Source: Deltaproteobacteria bacterium
GTDB lineage: Bacteria > Desulfobacterota > Desulfomonilia > UBA1062
Direction: 5' to 3'
DNA: 64,000 nt
Assembly (NCBI GenBank): GCA_018436855.1
Contig: JAHDKO010000051.1
Coordinates: 1-64,000, forward strand
Part shown: one piece after another, positions 8,022-16,448 of the stretch
How the letters are laid out: every line of letters begins with the position of its first letter
Numbering within the stretch: the stretch's first letter is position 1
Program-made: the position numbers and the translations under genes
The notes under the pieces: generated by a model
Seen by the model: only the letters and a program-made list of their open reading frames with translations
Database searches by the model: none
Told to the model about the DNA's origin: nothing

Positions 8022-9776
8022 ATGCCGGAAGAAAAGACCCGAAAAAGGAACCCTGTTGACCAAGGACGAGGACCTTCAGGCAGCCGTCTGGACTTCTCGC
8101 ATCAGATTTTGCGGTATGCGTCCCAGGACAGGCCGAGGCCCGAGTTTCTTTCCGAAGTGATGAAGCTCGTCCTCGAGCATTCCGGCTGCGACGCCGTCGA
8201 GACCTGGCTGCACGACGGGGCGGATGAACTGCGGTGCGAGTCCTTCAGGCGGGTGGACGGTTCCGCTGCCTTCACGATCGCCCCGGGCGGCGCGGATGCC
8301 GGACATGCGGACACGACCGGGAAGGGAGGCTGTCCTGATATCGAAGCATTATGTGCAGCCGCCCATCAGAGCGATCCTTCCTGCAGGTCTTTCACCTGCA
8401 CCAGGCACGGCAGCGTCTGGGTTCATGACCCCGGGCGGTTTTTTTCGCCGGGAAAGTGTCCCGTGTTCACCGGGGCATCCGGCGGTGACCACGCAGATGG
8501 CGGGTACGGGTCGCTGGTCATGGTTCCTCTGCGGTTTGAGAAGGAGCAGATGGGGCTCCTCGTGTTCAAGGGCAGAGACGAGAGCTTGTTCGATCCCGCG
8601 AGGCTCGAGCATCTCGAAACCATTGCAACCAAGTTCGAGTTCGCCCTGCTCCACCTGTTTTCGCAGGCAAGGCTGCATGAACGCGTCAAGGAGCTCACCT
8701 GTCTGTACGGTATGGCAAAGACAGCCTCCGATCCGGGTATGCCATTCGAACAGAAGCTGATGAACGTCGTCATGCTCCTCCCGCCCGCCTGGCAGTATCC
8801 CTCACGCGCAAGCGCCCGGATCGTAGTGGACGGGCATGCGTACCAGACACAGTCGTTCGTTCGAGGCGTCCATAAACAGGTCGCCCCTGTCGTTGTCAGG
8901 GGAAAAAACCGGGGGATGGTGGAAGTGCACTACTCCGGCCAGGGGTTCTTCCCGGGGGAGAGCCCGTTTCTCGACGAGGAACAGAGCCTGATCAACAACG
9001 TTGCGGGGCAGATTGCGCAGATGATCGAGCACAGAGAGGCGGAGATGATGAGGGCGGAGCTCCAGGACCAGTTGGCCAGGGCGGACCGCCTGGCCGCAAT
9101 CGGTCAGCTTGCAGCCGGGGTGGCGCACGAGCTCAACGAGCCGTTGAACACCATCCTGGGCTTTGCCCAGCTCATCCAGAAGATGGAGAACCTGTCCGCG
9201 CAGGCGCTTGAAGATGTCGGCAAGATAACCGAGGCATCGCTCCACGCGCGCAACATCATTCGCGAGCTCCTCGTGTTTGCGCGGCAGGCCGCCCCCTGCC
9301 GGGGCAGAGTGGATCTCAACCGCATGGTGGAGGATGAGCTGAGTCTCTTCGAGTCCCTGTGTGGAAATGCGGAGGTGGAACTCAGGCGCATTCTCGCCCC
9401 CGGCCTTCCGGAGATCACGGCGAACAAGTCCCAGATGCTTCAGGTCATCTCCAACCTGATGGTCAACGCCCTGCAGGCCATGCCCGAAGGCGGCGCCATC
9501 ACCCTCACAACATCGTATAACCATGACGAAGTATCGTTGATGGTGGAGGATACGGGCATCGGTATGAGCGACGAGGTGAAGAACAACATCTTCCTGCCCT
9601 TCTTCACCACCAAGGATGTCGATCAGGGTACCGGCCTGGGGCTTGCAGTGGTACACGGGATTGTGGCATCACATTCAGGACGGATCGCTGTCGAAAGCGC
9701 ACCCGGGAAAGGGACAAGGTTTGTGCTCACCTTCCCGTACAGCACGTCAACCGAACCGGAGGAGGACCAAAGATGA
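8022..9776 (+). CDS. Soluble sensor histidine kinase with two GAF-like domains
   Basis: A 584-residue kinase without transmembrane segments. The N-terminal GAF-like region (about 40-212) holds seven cysteines (56, 72, 104, 111, 121, 126, 146); a second GAF-like region spans about 220-335; a coiled helix leads to the H-box AAGVAHELNEP with phospho-acceptor His369, then an ATPase domain with NLMVNALQAM, EDTGIGM and GTGLGLAVVHG. Its stop overlaps the start of the NtrC-type regulator (ATGA), so the two are a two-component pair. The Cys-rich input and the redox operon downstream suggest redox or metal sensing, but the ligand is unknown. ATG 8022 has no strong ribosome site, so the exact start is uncertain. 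Confidence 0.88.
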   Translation: MPEEKTRKRNPVDQGRGPSGSRLDFSHQILRYASQDRPRPEFLSEVMKLVLEHSGCDAVETWLHDGADELRCESFRRVDGSAAFTIAPGGADAGHADTTGKGGCPDIEALCAAAHQSDPSCRSFTCTRHGSVWVHDPGRFFSPGKCPVFTGASGGDHADGGYGSLVMVPLRFEKEQMGLLVFKGRDESLFDPARLEHLETIATKFEFALLHLFSQARLHERVKELTCLYGMAKTASDPGMPFEQKLMNVVMLLPPAWQYPSRASARIVVDGHAYQTQSFVRGVHKQVAPVVVRGKNRGMVEVHYSGQGFFPGESPFLDEEQSLINNVAGQIAQMIEHREAEMMRAELQDQLARADRLAAIGQLAAGVAHELNEPLNTILGFAQLIQKMENLSAQALEDVGKITEASLHARNIIRELLVFARQAAPCRGRVDLNRMVEDELSLFESLCGNAEVELRRILAPGLPEITANKSQMLQVISNLMVNALQAMPEGGAITLTTSYNHDEVSLMVEDTGIGMSDEVKNNIFLPFFTTKDVDQGTGLGLAVVHGIVASHSGRIAVESAPGKGTRFVLTFPYSTSTEPEEDQR

Positions 9777-11134
9777 CAGCCGCCCGGAAAAACCGCATAT
9801 TGGTGGTGGATGACGCTCCCACCGCGCTCGACATTCTCGAGCGGAATCTTTCCTCCCGGGGATACCTGGTGCTTACCGCCTCGAATGTCGCCGATGCCGT
9901 CAAGGTGCTTGAAAGTTCTCCTGTGGACCTGGTCATCACTGATTACAAAATGCCGAAAATCAGCGGCCTGGACCTCATACGCCACGTCAGGGAAAACTAC
10001 TTCGACACCGAGGTGATCATGATCACCGGCTACGCATCCGTAAAGGGAGCGGTGGAAGCAGTGAAGATGGGAGCCGAGGAGTACCTCCCGAAGCCTTTCA
10101 CTGATGAAGAGCTCTTCGCGGCCGTTGAGAGGGCGCTCAACAAGCGGGAGCTCAAGACCATGGTCAAGGGTGGAAAACCCCGTATCAGCCCCAATTCGTA
10201 CGGCATCATCGGAGAATCGAATGCGGTCCGCAACATGCTCGCACAGATCGGGAAGGCGTCGGCATCCTCTGCCACCGTGCTCGTTCTTGGCGAAAGCGGG
10301 ACAGGCAAGGAGCTCGTCGCCCGCGCGATCCACTACAGCAGCAAGCGGGCCTCGGCCCCCTTTGTCCCGGTCAACTGCGGCGCCATCCCGGAAAAGCTGC
10401 TCGAAAGCGAGCTCTTCGGTTACATGAAGGGCGCGTTCACCGGCGCGACCGAGTCGCGCGCGGGGTTCTTTCAGACCGCGGACGGGGGCACCATCTTTCT
10501 TGACGAGGTCAATGAAATGAGCCCGGCCATGCAGGTCAAGCTCCTGCGTGTGCTCCAGGACAAGCAGGTGTGCATGGTCGGCGCCCGGAAGACCCAGAAG
10601 ATCGATATCCGGATCGTCGCATCGAGCAACAAGGACCTGCAGTCCCTGGTACACAAGGAGCTCTTCCGCGAGGACCTGTTCTTTCGGCTCAACGTCGTAT
10701 CCATCACGGTCCCGCCCTTGAGAAGCCGGCGGGAGGACATCCCTCTGCTCGTCGCGCACTTCGGGGCCAAGTTCGCCCGTGAGCTGGGAAAGCCCGGACC
10801 GGTCTTCCCGGCCGAGACCATGAAGATCTTCATGAACTACGCCTGGCCAGGAAATGTCAGAGAGCTGGAAAATCTCGTCCAGCGGATGATCATCATGGCC
10901 GAGGGGAAAACCGTCAGCATACCTGATCTGCCGCCCGCCATGCGGTTCTCCGCCCTATCAGGGCCGGTCCCGTTCAGGTCCCTGGCAGAGGAAGAGGCCG
11001 GCTACATCCGCATGGTCCTGGCAAGCGTGGGAGGGAACAAATCCCGCGCCGCCGAGATTCTCGGCATCGACCGCAAGACCCTGAGGGACAAGATCAAGCA
11101 GACCCGTACCCCTGAAGACAAACCCTCGGACTAG
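9773..11134 (+). CDS. NtrC-family sigma-54 dependent response regulator
   Basis: A 453-residue activator with three domains: receiver (about 7-120, phospho-acceptor Asp57 in VITDYKMP), AAA+ sigma-54 interaction domain (about 145-375) with Walker A GESGTGKE (173-180), the sigma-54 contact loop GAFTGA (220-225) and Walker B IFLDE, and a C-terminal Fis-type HTH (NKSRAAEILGIDRKTLRDKI). It overlaps the kinase gene by four bases. About 190 bases after its stop lies a sigma-54 promoter for the NuoEF/GltD-type operon, and two matching palindromes sit directly after its stop codon. The natural reading is that it activates that operon. Confidence 0.93.
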   Translation: MTAARKNRILVVDDAPTALDILERNLSSRGYLVLTASNVADAVKVLESSPVDLVITDYKMPKISGLDLIRHVRENYFDTEVIMITGYASVKGAVEAVKMGAEEYLPKPFTDEELFAAVERALNKRELKTMVKGGKPRISPNSYGIIGESNAVRNMLAQIGKASASSATVLVLGESGTGKELVARAIHYSSKRASAPFVPVNCGAIPEKLLESELFGYMKGAFTGATESRAGFFQTADGGTIFLDEVNEMSPAMQVKLLRVLQDKQVCMVGARKTQKIDIRIVASSNKDLQSLVHKELFREDLFFRLNVVSITVPPLRSRREDIPLLVAHFGAKFARELGKPGPVFPAETMKIFMNYAWPGNVRELENLVQRMIIMAEGKTVSIPDLPPAMRFSALSGPVPFRSLAEEEAGYIRMVLASVGGNKSRAAEILGIDRKTLRDKIKQTRTPEDKPSD

Positions 11135-11169
11135 TGGTGAATATCTCACCAGATGGGGAGAATCTCCCC
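11135..11169. promoter_or_regulatory. Paired palindromes, candidate activator (UAS) sites
   Basis: Two 15-base dyads follow the regulator stop codon: GGTGAATATCTCACC (11136-11150) and GGGGAGAATCTCCCC (11155-11169). They agree at 11 of 15 positions, and their centres are 19 bases apart. They lie about 200 bases upstream of the predicted sigma-54 start site, a usual distance for enhancer-binding proteins. Either could also form an RNA hairpin, but neither is followed by a T run, which argues against a simple terminator. Confidence 0.5.
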
Positions 11170-11324
11170 GCTTTCAGATCCCGGCTCTTCCTGCCTGCGC
11201 GAGCGGTCACCCGGCGTCGCGGAATTGTCTTGATCTCAATAAACCCAGTAAAAACAGAAGAGTAATCACTGAAGGCCAGGGACTCTGCGGTTCGTGCATT
11301 TCCGGCGGGCCCCCAAGATGCGCC

Positions 11325-11340
11325 GGGCATGTTTCTTGCC
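11325..11340 (+). promoter_or_regulatory. Sigma-54 (-24/-12) promoter
   Basis: GGCATGTTTCTTGC has the invariant GG (11326-11327) and GC (11338-11339) exactly 10 bases apart and matches the consensus GGCACG-N4-TTGC at all but one fixed position. The predicted start is near 11350, about 30 bases before the ATG at 11382. It lies directly downstream of an NtrC-type activator. Confidence 0.75.
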
Positions 11341-11381
11341 CAATGACCATGTCACGTGAACAAGAAACAGGGGGGTGTGAC

Positions 11382-11678
11382 ATGCCCGAAAGGTACGAGG
11401 GGCTCTGTTCTACCTGCAAGTACTCATCGCTGTGCGCCTTAACGAAGGCATCCGGGCAGGGCATTCATTTCTGCGAGGAGTATGAGGCGGGCGACGGGTT
11501 GTCGCACGCCGGCAGGAGGGTCAGAAGCAGTGCCGGGTCTGCCAAGCTCATGAACCCGGGTGCGAAGCCCCATGCGCAGGGTGCGGTTCTGGGCTTGTGC
11601 AGCAACTGTATCCACCGCGATACATGCCGCTTCCCGCGTCCTGAATCGGGCGTGTGGCATTGCGAAGAATACGAGTGA
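11382..11678 (+). CDS. Small duplicated cysteine-motif protein
   Basis: A 98-residue protein built from two copies of one motif: GLCSTCKYSSLC...FCEEYE (Cys 9, 12, 18, 31) and GLCSNCIHRDTC...HCEEYE (Cys 73, 76, 82, 94), i.e. C-x2-C-x5-C-x11/12-C each, joined by a basic Ala/Gly-rich linker. Eight cysteines in two sets of four suggest two metal or Fe-S sites; which metal is unknown. ATG 11382 is chosen over 11343 because CAGGGGGGTG precedes it. It is the first gene after the sigma-54 promoter, and the next gene follows closely, so it may be a subunit, assembly factor or electron carrier of the complex. I do not know a named family. Confidence 0.7.
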   Translation: MPERYEGLCSTCKYSSLCALTKASGQGIHFCEEYEAGDGLSHAGRRVRSSAGSAKLMNPGAKPHAQGAVLGLCSNCIHRDTCRFPRPESGVWHCEEYE

Positions 11679-11728
11679 GGGCGCGACACGGGGTATGGGA
11701 AGGTCGGCCCGAGGAGAAAGAGAGAGGC

Positions 11729-12580
11729 ATGGATACGAAAGACATTCTTGACATCATTGAGCGTAACGGCAAGAACCACGCGGGGCTCATTGCCATCCTC
11801 GAAGAGGTCCAGGAGGAGTGCTCCTACCTCCCCGAGGAGATTTTAAGGCTGGTGGCAAAAGAGACAGGGCGCTCGCTTGCCGACATCTACGGTGTGGCGA
11901 CGTTCTACAAGGCATTCAGCCTGAAACCCAAAGGCAGGCACTGCGTGTCGGCCTGTCTCGGCACGGCGTGCCACGTGCGCGGCGCTCAGAAGATTGTGGA
12001 GGAGTTCTCGCAGGAGCTCGGGATAAAACCGGGCGAGACCACCCCGGACAACGAGATCACCCTGGAGACGGTCAACTGCCTTGGGGCCTGCGCCCTGGGG
12101 CCCATCGTGGTCTCCGACGGGCACTACTTCGCGAACGTGACCGCCCGAAAGGTCGGGGAGATACTCCGGGACACGAGAGAAGGCACCTTTGGTTCGGATG
12201 GGGCGCCGGAAGAGCACCCATTCCTGATAGAGGTGTCCTGTCCCCGGTGCGGCAGGAGCCTCATGGACAGCGGTACCAGTCTCCACGGTCACCCGTCCAT
12301 ACTTGTCACGGCTTCGATGAACGGCAAGACCGGATGGTCCAGGATCCCTTCTCTGTACGGGCGCTTCGCCAGGACCCACGAGCATGCCTTTCCCGACAAC
12401 ACCATCATACAGCTTTCCTGCCCCCACTGCGCTTCGTCTTTCCAGGACGGATCACGCTGTGTGGAATGCGGCGCCCCGCTGGCTACGATGAGGCTCGCGG
12501 ACGGGAACGGCGTTTTTCGCATATGCACCCGCACGGGGTGTGAGGGCCACCTGCTCGACCTCGGCAGGGCGGAACTGTAA
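11729..12580 (+). CDS. NuoE-like [2Fe-2S] subunit with C-terminal zinc-ribbon-like extension
   Basis: A 283-residue protein. Residues 1-150 are the thioredoxin-like [2Fe-2S] domain of NuoE/HydC subunits, with ligands Cys76, Cys81, Cys117 and Cys121 (SACLGTACH and NCLGACALGP). NuoE is usually about 160 residues; here about 125 extra residues carry four Cys pairs (171/174, 231/234, 244/247, 266/271) that look like zinc-ribbon knuckles. ATG 11729 is preceded by a GA-rich ribosome site; the frame is open to 11654 but that would overlap the previous gene. It should dock to the NuoF-type flavoprotein encoded 12 bases downstream. The role of the extension is unknown. Confidence 0.88.
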   Translation: MDTKDILDIIERNGKNHAGLIAILEEVQEECSYLPEEILRLVAKETGRSLADIYGVATFYKAFSLKPKGRHCVSACLGTACHVRGAQKIVEEFSQELGIKPGETTPDNEITLETVNCLGACALGPIVVSDGHYFANVTARKVGEILRDTREGTFGSDGAPEEHPFLIEVSCPRCGRSLMDSGTSLHGHPSILVTASMNGKTGWSRIPSLYGRFARTHEHAFPDNTIIQLSCPHCASSFQDGSRCVECGAPLATMRLADGNGVFRICTRTGCEGHLLDLGRAEL

Positions 12581-12592
12581 GGGGCGGATACC

Positions 12593-15500
12593 ATGGAAAA
12601 GTTCAATTCGATAAACGGGCTTCAAGAGTTCCGGTCACGCCTTCTGGCGCAATTCGATCCCCGGGTCCCGACACTGGTGATATCCGCGGGCACATGCGGG
12701 CAGGCCAGCGGTGCCAACGCCGTTATCCGTGCGGCCAAGCGCGTGCTGCTCCGGAAGGGCCCGGCATGCGGGGTCCGCCTGCGCGTCACGGGCTGCCACG
12801 GCTTCTGCGCAATGGAACCCTCGGTGCTCCTCGAGCCGCGGCGCACCTTTTACCCGAAGGTGGGGCCCGACGACATCGCGGCCATCATCGATGCGGCCGA
12901 GCGGGGCGATATTGTCGAGAGCCTGCTCTTCGTGGACCCGCAAACAGGCGCACGGATCGAGAAACAGGACGACATGCCCTTCTTCAAGGGGCAGGCCAGG
13001 ACCATAATTGGCAGGAACGAAAAGATCGACCCCATCCGCATCCGCGACTATATCCTCAACGATGGCTATCTCGCCCTTACCCGGGCGCTCGGGGAGCAGA
13101 ATTCCGGGAGCATCGTCGAAGAGGTGACGGCCTCGGGGCTGCGCGGCCGCGGGGGCGCGGGCTTCCCCACTGGACGGAAATGGGGGCTCTTTGCCGCCCA
13201 GCGCAACGTGTCCGGGAAATATCTCATATGCAATGCCGACGAGGGCGACCCGGGCGCCTATATGGACAGGAGCGTCCTGGAGGGCAATCCGCACAGCATT
13301 ATCGAGGGAATGACCGTGGGCGCCTTTGCCACGGGCGCAACCGAGGGAATAATTTATATCAGGACTGAATACCCGCTCGCGATCAAGCACCTGAGGATCG
13401 CCCTCGAGCAGGCGAGAGAGATGGGCCTGCTTGGAGAGAACATCCTCGGGACCGGGTTTTCCTTCGACATATCGATCGTCAAGGGCGCAGGCGCCTTTGT
13501 CTGCGGGGAAGAGACGGCCCTGATCAGGTCCATCGAGGGCCATATGGGAGAGCCGAGACAGAGGCCCCCATTCCCCATCGTCAAAGGACTCTACGGCAAG
13601 CCCACGATGATCAACAACGTGGAAACCTGGGCGAACATTCCGATCATCGTTTCCACGGGGGCCCGGCAGTTCGCGGAGAGGGGCACGGAAGGCAACTCCG
13701 GCACGAAGATCTTCAGCCTGGTGGGCAAGATCAGGAACACCGGCCTCGTGGAGGTGCCGATGGGCATGACCATAAACCAGGTCGTGCGGGACATCGGCGG
13801 CGGTGCTCCGGGGAAGAGAAAGATCAAGGCCGTGCAGACCGGCGGACCGGCCGGCGGCTGCATCCCCGTCTCGAAGTTCGACCTGCCCATCTCGTACGAG
13901 AGCCTCAAGGCCGCCGGTTCCATCATGGGCTCGGGCGGCATGATCGTCATGGACGACTCCACGTGCATGATCGATGTGGCCAGGTATTTCATGGCCTTCC
14001 TGAAAGACGAGTCGTGCGGAAAGTGCTTTACCTGCCGCAAGGGGACGCAGCGGTTGCACGAGCTCCTCGAGGACATCATCCTCGGCAGGGGCACGCCCGA
14101 GCACCTGACCCTCCTGGAGGAGCTCGGGCAGACGGTCAGGGACACCACCATGTGCGCCTTGGGCCAGTCGGCCGCCAACCCGGTCCTGAGCACGCTCAGG
14201 TATTTCCGTGAGGAGTACGAACGCCACATCAACGACAAGCGCTGTGATGCGTTCGTATGCAAACAGCTGACCGGGGCCCCCTGTCAGGCCGCGTGCCCGG
14301 TGGACACGGAGCCGTGGAGGTATGTCGCCCTGGTGGAAAAGGGCGATTACGAGGGGGCATACCGGGTCATCCGTTCCGCCAATACCTTCCCGGCCGTGAG
14401 CGCCAGGGTGTGCGACCGCAAGTGCGAAAGCCGCTGCAGCTTAGGCGCGGGCGGAGGAGAGGCGGTTGCCATCCGCGCGCTGAAGCGGTTTGTCACCGAC
14501 CGGGTCGATCCTTCGGTCTACAGGCCGGAGCCGGCGCAGGACAAGGGCAGGAAGGTGGCGGTCATCGGGGCCGGACCGGCCGGAATGACGGCCGCGCACC
14601 AGCTCTCCCTGCTCGGATACCGGATCACGGTCTTCGAGGCGGAAAACATCTCCGGCGGCATGCTCACGTGCTCCCTGCCGGCGTACCGGCTGCCCAGGGA
14701 CATCGTCGAGAAGGAGATAGAGAGCCTCATGAACAAAAATATCTCGATCGAGTACGGCCGCGCTCTGGGAAAGGACGTGACCATACAGAGTCTGATGTCC
14801 CAGGGATTCGAGGCCGTGTTTCTGGCCATAGGGGCGCACGAGAGCTTGCGGCTGGGGCTGGAGAATGAAGACGTGGAAGGGATCTTCCCCTCGATCGAGT
14901 TCCTGAAGGACTTCAACATGAGAGGAAAAGAACTTGCGCGCGGGCACGTGGGGATAATCGGCGGCGGGAACTCAGCCGTGGATGCCGCGAGGATCGCATT
15001 GCGACAGAAGGATGTAACGGGAGTGACCCTGTTCTATCGGCGCACCCGAGACGAGATGCCCGCGCATGAAGAAGAGATCGAGGCGGCTCTCGAGGAGGGC
15101 GTCAGGATCGAGACCCTCGTCTCGCCGATAAAGGTCCATGCCGGAGAAGGCCGTCTCGCCGGTATCGAATGCGTGAAAAATCGGCTGGGCGGTATAGATG
15201 CCTCCGGGAGGTCCACACCCGTCCCGATCCCGGGAAGAGAATTCAAAGTGGACCTGGACACGCTCATCGTGGCCATCGGCGAAAGGCCCGGGAGCGGTCC
15301 CCTTGCATCCATGGGGCTGGAGGTCGACAAGGGCGGCAGGGTGAAGGCCGACAGGAAGACCCTTGAAACGAGCATGAAAGGGGTTTTCGCGGGCGGCGAT
15401 CTCGTGACCGGGCCCAACACCGTCATCGATGCCGTGGCATCCGGCAAGAATGCCGCGCTGGTCATCGACCGGTTCCTGAGCGGCCGGCCGCTTGTCGAGC

Positions 15501-15760
15501 CGGCGAAACCCAAGCTGCCGAGCGTGTACATCGAGCCCGCGGTGTTCGAAGAGTCTGAGGAAGCGCCTCCGCGCGCCGTTCCGGCCTCGTTGCCTCCCTC
15601 TGAACGGGTGATGAACCTCCGCGAGGTGGAATCGGCCCTGACCGAGGATCAGGCACGGATGGAATCCAGGAGGTGTTTGCGATGCGATCTGGAATTCACC
15701 ATGGAACAACCGGCGGAAAAGACGGCAGGCGCCGCAATTGGAGGAGTACGACATGATTAA
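12593..15760 (+). CDS. NuoF-GltD fusion: NADH-binding flavoprotein joined to an NADPH/FAD oxidoreductase
   Basis: A 1055-residue protein with, in order: thioredoxin-like [2Fe-2S] domain (about 1-115; Cys35, 68, 72), NuoF 51-kDa core (about 140-460) with FMN loop RGRGGAGFPTGRKW and NADH loop GAGAFVCGEETAL, the N3-type [4Fe-4S] site (Cys475, 478, 481, 521), a GltD-type N-terminal Fe-S domain (Cys551/556/564/568 and 607/611/615), and a GltD FAD/NAD(P) module with GAGPAG (659-664) and GGGNSA (790-795). A CLRC pair lies near the end (1028/1031). NuoF alone is about 430 residues and GltD about 470. Two pyridine-nucleotide sites and two flavins on one chain suit electron confurcation or bifurcation, but direction and partners are inference. 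It overlaps the next gene by 8 bases. Confidence 0.92.
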   Translation: MEKFNSINGLQEFRSRLLAQFDPRVPTLVISAGTCGQASGANAVIRAAKRVLLRKGPACGVRLRVTGCHGFCAMEPSVLLEPRRTFYPKVGPDDIAAIIDAAERGDIVESLLFVDPQTGARIEKQDDMPFFKGQARTIIGRNEKIDPIRIRDYILNDGYLALTRALGEQNSGSIVEEVTASGLRGRGGAGFPTGRKWGLFAAQRNVSGKYLICNADEGDPGAYMDRSVLEGNPHSIIEGMTVGAFATGATEGIIYIRTEYPLAIKHLRIALEQAREMGLLGENILGTGFSFDISIVKGAGAFVCGEETALIRSIEGHMGEPRQRPPFPIVKGLYGKPTMINNVETWANIPIIVSTGARQFAERGTEGNSGTKIFSLVGKIRNTGLVEVPMGMTINQVVRDIGGGAPGKRKIKAVQTGGPAGGCIPVSKFDLPISYESLKAAGSIMGSGGMIVMDDSTCMIDVARYFMAFLKDESCGKCFTCRKGTQRLHELLEDIILGRGTPEHLTLLEELGQTVRDTTMCALGQSAANPVLSTLRYFREEYERHINDKRCDAFVCKQLTGAPCQAACPVDTEPWRYVALVEKGDYEGAYRVIRSANTFPAVSARVCDRKCESRCSLGAGGGEAVAIRALKRFVTDRVDPSVYRPEPAQDKGRKVAVIGAGPAGMTAAHQLSLLGYRITVFEAENISGGMLTCSLPAYRLPRDIVEKEIESLMNKNISIEYGRALGKDVTIQSLMSQGFEAVFLAIGAHESLRLGLENEDVEGIFPSIEFLKDFNMRGKELARGHVGIIGGGNSAVDAARIALRQKDVTGVTLFYRRTRDEMPAHEEEIEAALEEGVRIETLVSPIKVHAGEGRLAGIECVKNRLGGIDASGRSTPVPIPGREFKVDLDTLIVAIGERPGSGPLASMGLEVDKGGRVKADRKTLETSMKGVFAGGDLVTGPNTVIDAVASGKNAALVIDRFLSGRPLVEPAKPKLPSVYIEPAVFEESEEAPPRAVPASLPPSERVMNLREVESALTEDQARMESRRCLRCDLEFTMEQPAEKTAGAAIGGVRHD

Positions 15761-16424
15761 TCTCACGATAAACGGGCTGGCCGTGTCTGTGGAAAAAGGA
15801 TCGACAGTCCTTGAAGCGGCTCAGTTTCTGGGCTTCCCCATCCCGACGCTCTGTCATCACGAGGGGCTCACTCCCTACGGGGCGTGCAGGCTCTGCGTCG
15901 TGGAGATCGGCGAAGGTCCGGGTGCCAGGCTCGTCTCGTCATGCACCTATCCTGCTGAGGAGGGGCTCAAGGTCCGGACCGCCTCGGAGCGGGTCGTGCG
16001 GGCCAGAAAAATGATCATCGAGTTGTTGCTGGCGTCGTGCCCGCAGTCCAAAGTCATCCAGGACCTGGCCTCGGCGCATGGGGTCAGAACGCAGCGTTTC
16101 AGGCAGGAATACGAAGACTGTATCCTCTGCGGGTTGTGCGTGCGGATGTGCTCCGAGCAGATGATGGCCGGAGCCATCGGGTTCCGCGGCCGCGGCACCG
16201 AGCGCAGCATCGGGACCCCCTTCGACGTGCAGTCGGACGTCTGCAGGTTCTGCGGCGGATGCATGCATATCTGCCCGGCGTGTCAGCTCAGGTGCACGTA
16301 CAACCAGCCGGAGAAAGCTATCTGCAACGCGTGCGCGAACCTGGCGCCGCCCTGCATCGAAAAGGAACAGTACGGCGACATGATGTGCTACATGAACCCG
16401 TGTGTTGCCTGTGAAATAAAATAA
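15753..16424 (+). CDS. NuoG/HydA-N-terminal-like ferredoxin subunit
   Basis: A 223-residue iron-sulfur protein. Residues 1-75 are a plant-type [2Fe-2S] domain (Cys34, 45, 48, 64), followed by a NuoG-like linker with Cys96, two [4Fe-4S] motifs (123/126/129/133 and 164/167/170/174), and an unusual Cys-rich tail (177, 181, 191, 194, 201, 212, 217, 220). It lacks the molybdopterin-like domain of full NuoG and the H-cluster domain of hydrogenase, so it should be an electron wire rather than a catalytic subunit. ATG 15753 follows TTGGAGGAG and lies inside the end of the NuoF-GltD gene. It probably links that protein to the GltB-like subunit. Confidence 0.88.
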   Translation: MINLTINGLAVSVEKGSTVLEAAQFLGFPIPTLCHHEGLTPYGACRLCVVEIGEGPGARLVSSCTYPAEEGLKVRTASERVVRARKMIIELLLASCPQSKVIQDLASAHGVRTQRFRQEYEDCILCGLCVRMCSEQMMAGAIGFRGRGTERSIGTPFDVQSDVCRFCGGCMHICPACQLRCTYNQPEKAICNACANLAPPCIEKEQYGDMMCYMNPCVACEIK

Positions 16425-16448
16425 GACGCGATAAAGGAGAGGAAGTAT

